Source of the DNA: Rhizobium sp. 32-5/1
Lineage (GTDB): Bacteria; Pseudomonadota; Alphaproteobacteria; Rhizobiales; Rhizobiaceae
Assembly (NCBI RefSeq): GCF_029537235.1
Contig: NZ_CP120639.1
Location: 186,001-250,000 of the forward strand
Reading direction: 5' to 3'
DNA: 64,000 nt
Shown: piece by piece, positions 1 to 9,327 of the stretch
Numbering within the stretch: position 1 is the first letter of the stretch
Layout: the number at the start of each line of letters is the position of its first letter
Made by a program: the position numbers and the translations under genes
The notes under the pieces: generated by a model
Told to the model about the DNA's origin: nothing
Seen by the model: only the letters and a program-made list of their open reading frames with translations
The model's database searches: none

Positions 1-633
1 GGTCTCCTCTAAAAACCTCCCTCTATCGCTTATTTTCTGGTTCAAGCGACCTGCGTGACTGGCGTGAGCGGATGATGCGTGGACAGCTTGGGAATCGGAC
101 GACAAAATCAGTATGTTTCGAGCCGTCATGATGCCCTCGAGGCGGCATTTTTTCCGCCGGGCCCTCTCCAAATGCGATCGGGATGCAAAACGAACTGGTG
201 GAACAATGCGTCCACGACAAGGACAGCTACGGCAGCGTGGAGCATCTTGCCTTTGTCATGGAACTCCGCTCACAAAGGCCCTGGTAAACTGCGGGCCTTA
301 TCGAACGTTCCAGTTCTCCACTAAAGCGGCCATGCCTGGAGGTAGCCGGTAAGCCAGGTCGTTCCTCAGCAAGATCAAGCTGAGATTGTGGCGGTCGCCC
401 CCAGAGGACGACACCGAGGTCATGGTCAGTTGGACAAGTGCAGAATTAATTCTCGCTCGTGCTCAATTCGGGCTAATGAGAACGCGCCTGCAGGTTTCGG
501 CCCCCGTCGCCTGAAAAGATCACGGGTTTATCCTGAACCGCGATCGCGGTGGGGCGGGGCGTTGAACCGGAAGCGCGCGATGCCGCTGCACGACCTTGCG
601 TTGGTGATACGCCCGCGCTCACCTACTTCGGAT

Positions 634-951
634 TTACACCCTAATCTGTCCGATGATCACTTCCACTTTGGCGTCGATCACGATTCTCAGATCGCGAAGC
701 ATTTCTGCCGACGACAAAAAAGCTGCGCGCACCTCGCTTTCGCGTCGCCGTTCCATGGACGCGGTGATGGTAGCAAGATTGATCAAATTGTCATCTGCCG
801 TCCTGCTGCTGGCGGCTCTGGCGACGTCGCGCATGTCTCGGATGGCGGAGATTGCGCGCGTCAACAATTGGCGCCTCTCAAGGAGAGATGCCCGTTCGAG
901 CGAATTTGCGGCCCGGACCAGTTCGGCGATCAAATCTGTTGTTGCGGTCAT
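634..951 (-). CDS. Small conserved hypothetical protein, rhizobial type
   Basis: The 105-residue product begins MTATTDLIAEL and is almost entirely predicted helix, with regular heptad-like spacing of Leu, Ile and Ala and many Arg/Glu pairs. There is no signal peptide, membrane segment or recognised catalytic motif. The composition is that of a real soluble helical protein rather than an antisense shadow, and I recall similar short proteins opening with MTATTDLI in rhizobial genomes; this is from memory, not a search. It stands alone, transcribed away from rkpK, with a weak ribosome binding site. The function is unknown. Confidence 0.6.
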   Translation of the reverse strand: MTATTDLIAELVRAANSLERASLLERRQLLTRAISAIRDMRDVARAASSRTADDNLINLATITASMERRRESEVRAAFLSSAEMLRDLRIVIDAKVEVIIGQIRV

Positions 952-1720
952 ACGTGATCACTTGCAGGCCGTACGCAGTTGTCAACCAAATATTCTCGGT
1001 TCAGTGCTTAGCAGCACCATTTTACGACCTGGACCGGGCTAGGGATGCCGTCAACCGCATCGTGCTGGTAAGCCATGCCCGAGGCATCAACCCCTTGCCA
1101 TTCGGGCCACATGCTGAGCGTATATTCCCAGCGTGCTGCCGACGCTGGCATCCCTGGTCTGCCGATTTTCCGTGTCCACGAACACCACCCCTGCCTGATC
1201 ACTCGGACAGTCACCAAATCACGTCAAATCAACCGGGTCATGACGCAGAATTCCCCGCTTTGGATATTGCGGCTGTAAACACGACATTCCTGCCCGGAGT
1301 TTGAGCTTCGCCAAGAGCGGGCTCACTCGTCATCGAACGAAACAGTGCGCGCCCGTCGATACCCGGATGGCCCATGCTGCAGATGCGCTCGCAGCTAGGC
1401 TTTTCCTTTGCAGAGCCCCTACCGGATTATCACAAACATCATGCTGTCGGGCCAAGTACGACCGGGTTAGGACGACTATGCCGCTACGCAGACCGAAAGG
1501 TGAGGCACAGAACGCGTGGCAAGAATAGGCGATGATGTGGACATAGGGAGAATTTTCCCATCCTGCTGGCTTTGAAGATCATTTAGGGTGCTATAGAGTC
1601 GGAACTCGAAGGCGGTTCTGGCTTCCAAGCCGATGCGCGCATTTAAAAGGGAACAGAGTGTGCCGGGAATATCGGCCATTCTGTTTTTTATTGACTGAAA
1701 CAGGCAAAGGGGATGGGTAG
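952..1720. other. Intergenic stretch upstream of rkpK
   Basis: No gene can be supported here. Short open frames exist on both strands (for example minus-strand 1008-1217 and 1476-1679), but none shows a recognisable domain. The last 20 bases hold the rkpK ribosome binding site (AAAGGGGA at about 1706-1713). Confidence 0.5.
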
Positions 1721-3028
1721 TTGCGCATTACAATGGTTGGCTCTGGCTATGTTGGTCTGGTTTCTGGGGTCTGCTTTGCCGATTTCGGGCATTCGGTTGT
1801 CTGTGTCGACAAGGACGTATCGAAAATCGAGAAACTGCGCGAGGGACACATTCCGATTTTTGAGCCGGGTCTCGATGCCTTGGTCGCAGACAATATTGCC
1901 GCGGGGCGCCTGACATTCTCCACCAACCTCGCTGAATGCGTCCAGGATAGCGACGTCGTTTTCATCGCTGTGGGCACACCGTCCCGTCGCGGTGATGGGC
2001 ATGCCGATCTGAGCTATGTTTATGATGCGGCCCGCGAAATCGCAGGTCACCTGACGAAATTCACGGTCATCGTCACCAAGTCAACCGTGCCTGTTGGAAC
2101 TGGTGACGAAATCGAACGGATCATGCGCGAAGTGAACCCCGACGTCGATCTGGCTGTGGTTTCCAATCCGGAATTCCTTCGCGAAGGGGCTGCAATCGAC
2201 GATTTTAAGCGGCCGGACCGTATCGTCATTGGCCTGTCTGATGATCGCGCCGGCGCAATCATGACGGATGTGTATCGTCCGCTTTATCTCAATCAGGCAC
2301 CGCTTTTGTTTACAACCAGGCGCACATCCGAGCTGATCAAATATGCCGGGAACGCGTTTCTTGCCATGAAGATCACGTTCATCAACGAAATGGCCGATCT
2401 GTGCGAAAAGGTTGGAGCCGATGTGCAGGACGTTGCGCGGGGCATCGGCCTCGACGGGAGAATAGGATCAAAGTTCTTGCATGCTGGTCCAGGTTACGGT
2501 GGCTCGTGTTTCCCTAAGGATACATTGGCACTGGTCAAGACTGCGCAGGATCATGAAAGCCCTGTTCGGCTGATTGAAACGACTGTGAGCATCAACGACA
2601 ACCGAAAGCGTGCTATGGGCAGGCGGGTTATCGCTGCTGCAGGTGGGGACATTCGAGGCAAAAAAGTTGCCATCCTAGGGCTAACCTTCAAGCCGAACAC
2701 GGACGATATGCGCGACAGTCCGGCAATCGCCATTGTTCAAGCCCTCGTCGATGCTGGCGCCAATGTCATTGGCTACGACCCCGAAGGCATGGAAAACGCC
2801 CGCAACGTTATTGAGGGGCTGGACTACGCATCGGGCCCTTACGAAGCCGCGAAAGACGCGGACGTTTTGGTGATCGTCACGGAATGGAACCAGTTTCGCG
2901 TACTGGATTTCGCGCGACTGAAGGGCATTATGAAAAGCCCCGTTCTCGTCGACCTACGAAACATCTATAGCAACGATGATGTCACAAAGCATGGCTTCCA
3001 CTATTCCAGCCTTGGACGGCCGAACTAA
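1721..3028 (+). CDS. rkpK: UDP-glucose 6-dehydrogenase (RkpK/Ugd type)
   Basis: This enzyme oxidises UDP-glucose to UDP-glucuronate using two NAD+, a precursor of acidic surface polysaccharides. The 435-residue product has the normal family length. The N-terminal Rossmann motif [11 protein letters not shown] lies at residues 6-16, the substrate-site NPEFLREG at about 149-156, and the catalytic cysteine at Cys263 in [11 protein letters not shown]. The start is TTG at 1721, chosen because the Rossmann strand begins at once and AAAGGGGA lies about 8 bases upstream. It is followed after 34 bases by the epimerase lpsL, the same order known from the Sinorhizobium meliloti rkpK-lpsL pair. A close second copy lies inverted at 56891-58204. 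Confidence 0.95.
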   Translation: MRITMVGSGYVGLVSGVCFADFGHSVVCVDKDVSKIEKLREGHIPIFEPGLDALVADNIAAGRLTFSTNLAECVQDSDVVFIAVGTPSRRGDGHADLSYVYDAAREIAGHLTKFTVIVTKSTVPVGTGDEIERIMREVNPDVDLAVVSNPEFLREGAAIDDFKRPDRIVIGLSDDRAGAIMTDVYRPLYLNQAPLLFTTRRTSELIKYAGNAFLAMKITFINEMADLCEKVGADVQDVARGIGLDGRIGSKFLHAGPGYGGSCFPKDTLALVKTAQDHESPVRLIETTVSINDNRKRAMGRRVIAAAGGDIRGKKVAILGLTFKPNTDDMRDSPAIAIVQALVDAGANVIGYDPEGMENARNVIEGLDYASGPYEAAKDADVLVIVTEWNQFRVLDFARLKGIMKSPVLVDLRNIYSNDDVTKHGFHYSSLGRPN

Positions 3029-3062
3029 AGAGATTCGACTGGCCACAATTGGGAGTAACCCC

Positions 3063-4078
3063 GTGCGATACCTAATTACCGGAACCGCCGGTTTCGTTGG
3101 TTTCCATCTAGCAAAGCGATTGATCGATGACGGCCATTTCGTGGTCGGCTTCGATGGAATGACGGACTATTATGACGTCAATCTTAAAAAGAAGCGCAAG
3201 GCAATTCTCGAAAGATCAAACGGTTACAGGCATTTCGATGGAATGCTGGAGGATGTTTCTGCGCTGCAAGAGGCAGCTGCTGATTGCCAGCCCGACGTCA
3301 TCGTACACCTGGCAGGCCAGGCTGGAGTCCGTTACAGTCTGGAGTTTCCGGATACCTATATCTCTTCGAATCTGGTCGGAACCTTCAATATTCTTCAGAT
3401 TGCGAAAGAATGCCAACCAAAGCACCTCCTGATTGCATCTTCGAGTTCAATCTATGGCGGCAATTCCGAGATGCCGTTCTCTGAATCCCATAAGGCGGAT
3501 TGGCCCATTACACTTTATGCGGCGACGAAGAAATCCGTTGAGGAAATGTCGCATGCCTATGCGCACCTTTGGAAAATACCAACGACATGCTTCCGCTTTT
3601 TACGGTCTATGGGCCGTGGGGCCGGCCCGACATGGCGCTGTTCAAGTTCGTGTCTGCGATCGAGAAGGGCGAGCCGATCGAAGTTTACGGCGAAGGCAAG
3701 ATGAGCCGCGACTTTACCTATATCGACGATCTCGTTGAGAGCATCGTCCGCTTGGCGGATGTCGTGCCCGCGGAAACCAGCCCGCTGGTGGCCGAGGACA
3801 TCAAGGATTCTCTTTCCCCGGTGGCACCTTGGCGTGTCGTCAACATTGGCGGCGGCAATCCCGTCGGCCTAATGGCCTTCATCGAAACGATTGAGGCGTG
3901 CCTGGGAAAGCAAGCCGTTATGACCATGCTTCCCATGCAGAAAGGCGACGTCCAGTCTACCTATGCCGACCCAACTCTCTTGCAGGCGCTGACCGGCTAC
4001 TTGCCCCAGACCAGCGTCGAAGACGGGGTTCGTAACTTCGTTAAATGGTTTTCTGTCTACAATCGGACGGGCTCTTAA
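3063..4078 (+). pseudogene. lpsL: UDP-glucuronate 4-epimerase (LpsL type), frameshifted
   Basis: An extended short-chain dehydrogenase that would convert UDP-glucuronate to UDP-galacturonate. The GTG at 3063 follows GGGAG and opens directly into the NAD-binding motif [19 protein letters not shown] and the catalytic YAATKKS follow. The frame breaks at the T5 run 3597-3601: upstream reads IPTTCFRF, and [17 protein letters not shown] resumes in the next frame, running to a normal C-terminus at 4078. Restoring one T gives an uninterrupted protein of about 338 residues, the usual size. It is either a sequencing error or a one-base inactivation. Its partner rkpK is 34 bases upstream and probably co-transcribed. 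Confidence 0.9.
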
Positions 4079-4393
4079 GCGGAGCAAGCGCGAGTTTCGG
4101 CAGGCAAGCTTGAGCTTTTGCGGAAGGTCTCGACGAGTGAAAATCGAACCCTGACGAGTGGAACGGTAGGCCACCCAAGCTGCCGCACAGGGATTGCGAG
4201 ACACGCTTGACTGGGAAGCATCCATGGTACTCACACAACGATAAAGACCGTTACCAATCGCAACCGGGACATATAGAAGCCAGCCATCTAGAGCTGATAT
4301 TCTGTGCAATCATGAAAAGAAATCAAGCTTTTAGATGCTTGACTGGATCTTTGAGAAGTGCAAACTACGGCATCCTCCGGTCACGGTATTGCT
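4079..4393. other. Intergenic stretch between lpsL and the caspase gene
   Basis: No gene is supportable. The base composition becomes AT-richer from about 4300, just before the caspase-like gene, which suggests a composition boundary. No clear promoter or terminator was seen. Confidence 0.4.
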
Positions 4394-5782
4394 ATGAAGA
4401 TATTTATACTAATAATTTTGATTTTTCTGTCAAATTCGACCCATACTTCTGCATCAACGAATATACTTAGTATAAGATCTCCCGAAAAGAAAATTGCGGT
4501 TGTCATTGGGAATTCGGCATACAAGTATGTTTCGCCCCTTAAAAACACGGCAAATGACGCCCACGGAGTGTCCAATCAGCTAAGGAATCTTGGCTTCGAG
4601 GTGATTTTATCGGTAGATGACGATCAGGATTTGTTTTTCTCAAAAATTGCGCGCTTCGTAGATTCGTCGAAAACCGCCGATGTAGTTCTGTTCTACTACG
4701 CGGGCCATGGAGCGCAGAGAAACAACCGCAACTACCTACTGCCAATCGACTATAGCGTTGGGGCCGCCGATCCTCTGGACTTCAATCAACTTGTTCAGAC
4801 GCTGCAAACGGCAAACCCTGAGAGCGCGAAGATCTTTATCGTAGACGCCTGCCGAAACCTACCGGAAGCCTTTGCAGCGAAATTTGGCTTCGATGAGCAA
4901 CGCGGATTGGCTCGGGTGACCCTGCCGGATAGTGCTGAAAATAGCGGATCTACAGGGGGTTATTTCAACATCATTGCATTCTCCACTGCTGCCGGGAATA
5001 CTGCAGAAGATGGAAAAGGTGAAAATAGTCCCTACACGGCAAGCTTGATAAAATACCTCCCTCAACGAGGAATTGAGGTGGCCGAACTTTTCCGGATGGT
5101 CGCTGCTGACGTGCTTGTATCCACGCAGAGCACTCAGCGGCCGGAGTTTCTCGTTCAGACCAGCAGACCACTTTATTTCGCGGATCCCATTGTTACCGAA
5201 TGCGACAAATTGGCGGTTGAACAGGAAAACTATATGGGCCTACCAGGAGTTCCATTCGAGGACGTCGATCCGCGAACAGCGGTGCCTGCATGCGAAAATG
5301 CAGTTCGGGCGGAGCCTACAAGTTCCAGACTGAAAAACAATCTAGGCCGGGCGTATGAGCGTGCTGGCCGACTGGAAGATGCGATGAGGCTTTATGATGA
5401 GAGCCACCGAGCGGGCAACGTTCAGGCGACGAACGCACTGGGTGTCGCATACATCGCCGGCTGTGGCTTACCATCACCGCTACTCGAAGAAGGCGTCGAG
5501 CTTCTTATAAGTGCTAAATTGCGTGGTAGCCGAGACGCGTTGGCATCTCTGACTGCTCATGATCTTGCAAACCACGTGACGCCTCAAACCTTGAAGCAGG
5601 TTATGTTTGTTCTGCAAAAAGCATCGTATGTGGAGCAAGTCGGGCAATGGGACGATCAAGCAAAAAATGCGTTGGAAAGATATCAGCGAGAACATGATTT
5701 GGCAGTCAAAGGACTAACGATTGAAACCTTGCACGCGATGAAACTGCACGGCAAGCTCCCAAAGGGTTTCAAATGTCACTGA
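4394..5782 (+). CDS. Secreted caspase-like (C14) protease with C-terminal repeats and PG-binding-like domain
   Basis: The 462-residue product starts at ATG 4394, giving a Sec signal peptide (MKIFILIILIFLSNS) followed by a small-residue cleavage region. A peptidase C14 (metacaspase/caspase-like) domain covers about residues 33-270. The catalytic dyad is visible: His105 in YYAGHG and Cys153 in VDACRN. Next comes a helical TPR/Sel1-like stretch (about 290-400: NNLGRAYERAGRLEDAM, then ALGVAYIAGCGLP). The last 50 residues (WDDQAKNALERYQREHDLAVKG) resemble a peptidoglycan-binding type 1 fold. It overlaps the next gene by 10 bases, so the two are translationally linked. The family is known from bacterial proteolysis and some defence systems; a signal peptide argues for an envelope role here. 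Confidence 0.85.
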   Translation: MKIFILIILIFLSNSTHTSASTNILSIRSPEKKIAVVIGNSAYKYVSPLKNTANDAHGVSNQLRNLGFEVILSVDDDQDLFFSKIARFVDSSKTADVVLFYYAGHGAQRNNRNYLLPIDYSVGAADPLDFNQLVQTLQTANPESAKIFIVDACRNLPEAFAAKFGFDEQRGLARVTLPDSAENSGSTGGYFNIIAFSTAAGNTAEDGKGENSPYTASLIKYLPQRGIEVAELFRMVAADVLVSTQSTQRPEFLVQTSRPLYFADPIVTECDKLAVEQENYMGLPGVPFEDVDPRTAVPACENAVRAEPTSSRLKNNLGRAYERAGRLEDAMRLYDESHRAGNVQATNALGVAYIAGCGLPSPLLEEGVELLISAKLRGSRDALASLTAHDLANHVTPQTLKQVMFVLQKASYVEQVGQWDDQAKNALERYQREHDLAVKGLTIETLHAMKLHGKLPKGFKCH

Positions 5783-6527
5783 AGAAAATTGCGGTCGTCA
5801 CCTTAGTGGCGTTTTCCATGGGCTTAAGTCCGGTACGCGCTGGCGAGCTATTTGCAGACAGCTATTTTTCAAAAGAACAGAGACAAGCAATCGCGTTAAT
5901 TACGAAAATCTTGAAGAAGCGAGGATTTGACGAGGATTCAATTTCCGAAATTGTCTCAGAAGGTTACATACCCCACCTCCAGGAAATCGCGCCGGACTTT
6001 AAGGCACGGCCGTATGGATTCGATCCGGAGACTGGAGTTCAGTATCCCTCTGATGTCCGTGGGTTCGCCGAAAATCTCAATAGTTGTTATTCCAAACTCT
6101 CGGCAAATAAATACTCACGAGACCTAGTGAAAAACGATAAAAATGACGATGGGACGCCAAGAAAACCGGTTGAGACATTTGGCTATTGCAACTACCGCTT
6201 CGATCCCGCCACAGGATGCCGACTGTCAGAGATTGAAGGATTCATTTGCAGGTATTTCTATCACAACGAGGCTGGCAGTATGACGTGTGACAATTGGGGT
6301 GCTGGCCCAAGTCTCGCTTTTGATCCAGATGGCGGGGGTCTGCAAAGCTCCAGTTTGAAGCCCCGAAAACGCAAATAGCAAGCGCACCGGAAAAGAAGAC
6401 GAAGAAAAAACGGACGAAATCTAAGGTCTCAGTGAAGCAATGTAGTTTCTCCTACGTAAACGATGATTATTATTCGCCTAATAGAAAGTATCTGTTACAA
6501 GCGAAATCTGAAGGATATCCGAACTAG
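5773..6527 (+). pseudogene. Small secreted protein linked to the caspase gene, probably frameshifted
   Basis: Starts at ATG 5773 inside the end of the protease gene. The product has a signal peptide (MSLKKIAVVTLVAFSMGLSPVRAG) and then a polar region with repeated aromatic and Asp-rich motifs (YGFDPETG, YRFDPATG, LAFDPDGG) and several cysteines, suggesting a periplasmic disulphide-bonded protein. As sequenced it stops at 6378 (201 residues). At the G5 run 6334-6338 one extra G would let it read on in the next frame, through a Lys-rich linker (EKKTKKKRTKSK) and a tail ending SEGYPN at 6527. No family was recognised. Context suggests a partner, regulator or substrate of the upstream protease. 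Confidence 0.65.
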
Positions 6528-6532
6528 AATAA

Positions 6533-6703
6533 CTCGATATCTACGGAGAACCAATTTTTGACGATAGATATTGGTTCGGTGCGTCGTATAGCAGACGCTG
6601 TGCGGATTTATTTCATCTTCCGGAGATTCCAGCTGGGACGTCATTGCGCAAAGTGATCGATGTCGCCCCCTATACGTGGCTCAGTGATGTGCTTGAGCAC
6701 ATT
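6533..6703 (+). pseudogene. Coding-like remnant cut off by the IS3 element
   Basis: An open frame beginning LDIYGEPIFDDRYWFGASYS runs without a stop to the left end of the IS3 element at 6701. It has no start codon of its own and follows the tail of the caspase partner by 5 bases, so it may be the remainder of that protein after another frame break. Residue usage looks like real protein. The other side of the insertion (after 9286) could continue it for a few codons, but that is uncertain. Confidence 0.35.
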
Positions 6704-6761
6704 GACCTGAGACCCATCTTCCCTCCAATTTTCAGGAGAGTCTTGGGTTTTCAATCTGGCC

Positions 6762-7601
6762 TTATGCGGCCCGTTTTTCCAGAGCGATTTGCGATGCAAA
6801 TTCACTGGGTGTGATGTTGCCTAGCGATGAATGTGGTCGGTTTCGGTTGTAGTCCTCCTTCCATGCGATGATTTCCGTCCTGGCCTGCGTCAACGACGAG
6901 AACAGGGTTTCGTTGAGGCATTCGTCGCGGAAGCTGCCATTGAAGCTTTCCACAAAGCCGTTCTGCATTGGCTTGCCCGGCGCGATGTAATGCCAGTCGA
7001 TGTGCGTGTTTTGGCACCATTCCAGAATAGCCATGCTTGTCATCTCCGTGCCATTGTCGGAAACGATCGTTCGTGGCTTTCCTCGCTGGGCGATGACAGC
7101 ATCGAGTTCCCGTGCAAGCCGACGACCTGAGAGCGACGTGTCGGCGACCAGCGCCGGGCATTCGCGGGTAAAATCGTCGACAACAGCCAAGACCCGAAAG
7201 CGACGACCATCCGTGAAGGCGTCGCTGACGAAGTCCAGGCTCCAGCGCTCGTTGGCACGCGAAGGCAGTGCCAGAGGCCGTCTCGTTCCCAAAGCCCGTT
7301 TGCGCCCGCCCCGTTTGCGCACGGTCAGCTTTTCCTCGTGATAAAGACGCCGAAGCTTCTTCAGGTTCATGACAATCCCCTGCCGATCCAGCATGACGTG
7401 AATGCGCCGATACCCGAAACGACGGCGCTCGGATGCGACCGCCTTCATAGCTTCACGGATATCAGCGTCATCAGGCCGGACGCTGCGGTATCGCACGCTC
7501 GACCGGTCGATGGACAAAACCTCGCACGCCCGACGCTGGCTCACCCCATGCTGCTTGCAGACATGAGCCACAGCGTCCCGCTTCACATCGGGCGTCACCA
7601 T
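6762..7601 (-). CDS. IS3-family transposase OrfB (integrase core)
   Basis: The 279-residue OrfB begins [19 protein letters not shown]. An HTH_21-like segment ([16 protein letters not shown]) precedes an rve-type DDE domain: Asp in [12 protein letters not shown], Asp in [12 protein letters not shown] and Glu in [17 protein letters not shown]. It ends in the typical [15 protein letters not shown]. It is normally made by -1 frameshifting from OrfA, but OrfA is now 1.35 kb away because another element has inserted between them, so fused transposase can no longer form. The coding sequence itself is intact. Confidence 0.93.
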   Translation of the reverse strand: MVTPDVKRDAVAHVCKQHGVSQRRACEVLSIDRSSVRYRSVRPDDADIREAMKAVASERRRFGYRRIHVMLDRQGIVMNLKKLRRLYHEEKLTVRKRGGRKRALGTRRPLALPSRANERWSLDFVSDAFTDGRRFRVLAVVDDFTRECPALVADTSLSGRRLARELDAVIAQRGKPRTIVSDNGTEMTSMAILEWCQNTHIDWHYIAPGKPMQNGFVESFNGSFRDECLNETLFSSLTQARTEIIAWKEDYNRNRPHSSLGNITPSEFASQIALEKRAA

Positions 7602-7665
7602 TAATGGGATGGTCCGCCTCGTCCTCCCGTAGCATTATGAGGCTGTCAAACCGAAGGAGGTTGCA

Positions 7666-8718
7666 ATGCCACAACGCAATGTGCCGCGTTCAGCGGCTGT
7701 CTACGGAATTGATATCGGTAAGAACATCTTCCACGTCGTCGGTCTCGGAAGCGATGGCGTGCCAGTTCAGAAGGTTCGTTTCCGACGCGATACGCTGCTA
7801 CAGTTCTTCGAGCGCGCAGCGCCAGCGATCGTGGGAATGGAATCCTGCGCGGGCTCTCAATGGATTGCCAGGAAGATAAAGGCTCTGGGACATAAGGTGC
7901 GCTTGATCCCGGCGCAATTTGTGAAGCCCTACGTAAAATCGAACAAGACCGACATCATCGATGCGGAGGCGATCGCTGAGGCAGCTACGCGACCAACGAT
8001 GCGGTTTGCAGCACTCAAGAGCGAGGAACAAGCCGATCTTCAGGCTTTGCACAGGGTGCGAGATCAGATGATCGGAACGCGAACCCGGCTGATCAATCAG
8101 ATGCGAGCCTTTTGCCTCGAATACGGGATCGCGCTGCGTCAGGGCGCAGGTCTGTTCAAGCTCGACCTGCCACAGGTTCTCGAAGACAAATCGAACGACC
8201 TTTCGTCGGCGATGCGTAAGCTGCTCGCAGATCTGTTTGCCGATCTACGCCAATTGGAACAACGTATCGGTGACGTCACACGCGAGATCGAAGCCATAGC
8301 CAGTCGAGAGGATGTGGCTCGACGGCTCATGACGATCCCCGGCATCGGAGCATTGGGGGCGACTGCACTTCTTGCAGCGATTGGCAACGGTCGGCAATTC
8401 CAAAAAGCACGCGATCTGGCTGCGTGGCTTGGCCTCGTGCCGCGAGAATACTCGACCGGCGGAAAGCAAAAGCTTCTCGGCATCAGCAAGCGAGGAAACC
8501 GCTATGTTCGCAAACTTCTCGTGCATGGCGCACGATCATGCTTTCGGCATCTCGACCGAACACGGGATCGACTGGGGAACTGGCTGGATGGCCTTCAAGC
8601 CCGGATGCACCCAAACAAAGCTGTCGTCGCACTTGCCGCAAAAATGGCCCGGATTGTCTGGGTCGTCCTGACCAAGCCTGGAGCGCTCTACGAACGCAGA
8701 GACCCTGCATTCGCCTGA
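7666..8718 (+). CDS. IS110-family (IS1111-like) transposase
   Basis: This 350-residue product is full length for the family. The N-terminal DEDD (RuvC-like) domain shows YGIDIGKN (Asp16), GMESCAGS and TDIIDAEAIAEA. The C-terminal transposase_20 domain shows the helix-hairpin-helix-like MTIPGIGALGATALLA and the conserved AAWLGLVPREYSTGGKQKLLGI followed by GNRYVRKLLVHGARS, which includes the family's catalytic serine region. ATG 7666 is preceded by GAAGGAGG. It is intact and probably active. Confidence 0.95.
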   Translation: MPQRNVPRSAAVYGIDIGKNIFHVVGLGSDGVPVQKVRFRRDTLLQFFERAAPAIVGMESCAGSQWIARKIKALGHKVRLIPAQFVKPYVKSNKTDIIDAEAIAEAATRPTMRFAALKSEEQADLQALHRVRDQMIGTRTRLINQMRAFCLEYGIALRQGAGLFKLDLPQVLEDKSNDLSSAMRKLLADLFADLRQLEQRIGDVTREIEAIASREDVARRLMTIPGIGALGATALLAAIGNGRQFQKARDLAAWLGLVPREYSTGGKQKLLGISKRGNRYVRKLLVHGARSCFRHLDRTRDRLGNWLDGLQARMHPNKAVVALAAKMARIVWVVLTKPGALYERRDPAFA

Positions 8719-8946
8719 AGCTCCAAGCTCGATTGCAAGGCTCGGGAATAGTGATGACGAAACAGTGGATCAACATGCCGTAAGTCCTGTGCAAAAAGCG
8801 GGCTTCGTGCCCGAACCATTTATTGGGAACGGCGTGTGCGGATCTCATCATGGCCTGGTTGCAACCGCAGCCCACTCGCGAGAGGCCGGATACATTTATG
8901 CAACTGGAATCGTCATTTGCGATGTCGCGAACCCTTGCACGGACGG
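8719..8946 (+). ncRNA. Candidate bridge/seek RNA region of the IS1111-like element
   Basis: IS110/IS1111 elements encode a structured guide RNA in their longer non-coding end; in IS1111-like members this is downstream of the transposase. This 228-base segment has no gene and contains short self-complementary stretches (for example AAAGCGGGCTTCGTGCCCG near 8798). The octamer GATGTCGC at 8921-8928 is complementary to GCGACATC in the right target flank (8971-8978), but a match that short could be chance. The call rests on position and family knowledge, not on a solved structure. Confidence 0.35.
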
Positions 8947-8958
8947 GGCGGACCATAC

Positions 8959-9219
8959 ATTTTTTGAAGCGACATCCTTCAAAATGGCATTGTCCAGCAT
9001 GGTCTCGGCCAGCAGCTTCTTCAGCTTGGCGTTCTCGTCTTCCAAAGCCTTCAGCTTGCGGGCATCGGAAATCTCCATGCCGCCGAACTTCGCCTTGTAT
9101 TTGTAGAAGGTCGCTTCGGATATTCCGTGCTTGCGGCAGACATCGGCCGTCCTCAGCCCGTTCTCCTGCTCTTTCAATATCCCGATGATCTGCTCATCCG
9201 TGAACCGTGAATGCTTCAT
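8959..9219 (-). pseudogene. IS3-family OrfA, 3' end disrupted
   Basis: The product begins MKHSRFTDEQIIGILKEQE and carries the helix-turn-helix of the transposase_8 family (ADVCRKHGISEATFYKYKAKFGG), then a leucine-zipper-like segment (LKALEDENAKLKKLLAE). The natural end, LKDVASK, is reached at about 8962; beyond that the frame runs into the inserted IS1111-like element (reading on to 8896). The frameshift site linking it to OrfB has been separated from OrfB by the insertion. Confidence 0.85.
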
Positions 9220-9327
9220 CCTGTCCGTCTCCTCAGAGGAACGGACTCTACCAAAATTTGGAGGAAGTTTTGGGTCTCAGGTCAATCACGTCACCAACAA
9301 AAATCGGAGCCAAGGCCTGAAACTCTC

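Larger units (their letters stand above)
7603..8958 (+). mobile_element. IS110-family element, IS1111-like, inserted in IS3
   Basis: The element carries one transposase (7666-8718). Subterminal inverted repeats ATGGTCCGCC (7609-7618) and GGCGGACCAT (8947-8956) lie a few bases inside the ends, the arrangement typical of the IS1111 group. The insertion separates IS3 orfA from orfB; removing 7603-8958 rejoins CACCATT to TTTTTGAAGCG, the usual slippery orfA/orfB junction. The exact ends are uncertain by 1-3 bases because no target duplication is expected. The longer non-coding end (8719-8946) is downstream of the gene, again as in IS1111. Confidence 0.85.
6701..9286 (-). mobile_element. IS3-family element (orfA/orfB), interrupted by an IS1111/IS110-type element
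   Basis: The two ends are inverted repeats: ATTGACCTGAGACCC from 6701 and its complement ending at 9286, with further imperfect matching inside (TTCCCTCCAATTTT against the complement of AAAATTTGGAGGAA). The flanks give a 3-base direct repeat CAC (6698-6700 and 9287-9289), as expected of IS3 insertion. OrfB lies at 6762-7601 and OrfA at about 8959-9219, both on the minus strand. Between them sits a second element at about 7603-8958. Without that insert the IS3 element would be about 1.2 kb, the normal size. Confidence 0.9.

Noticed and set aside
388..957. 189-codon open frame on the plus strand
   Set aside because: It is antisense to the more plausible helical protein at 634-951, is rich in Arg, Cys and His as shadow frames are, and has no ribosome site or domain.
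1008..1217. 69-codon minus-strand frame with a protein-like end
   Set aside because: No start signal, no known family, and short; could be the tail of a decayed gene, but support is too weak to list.
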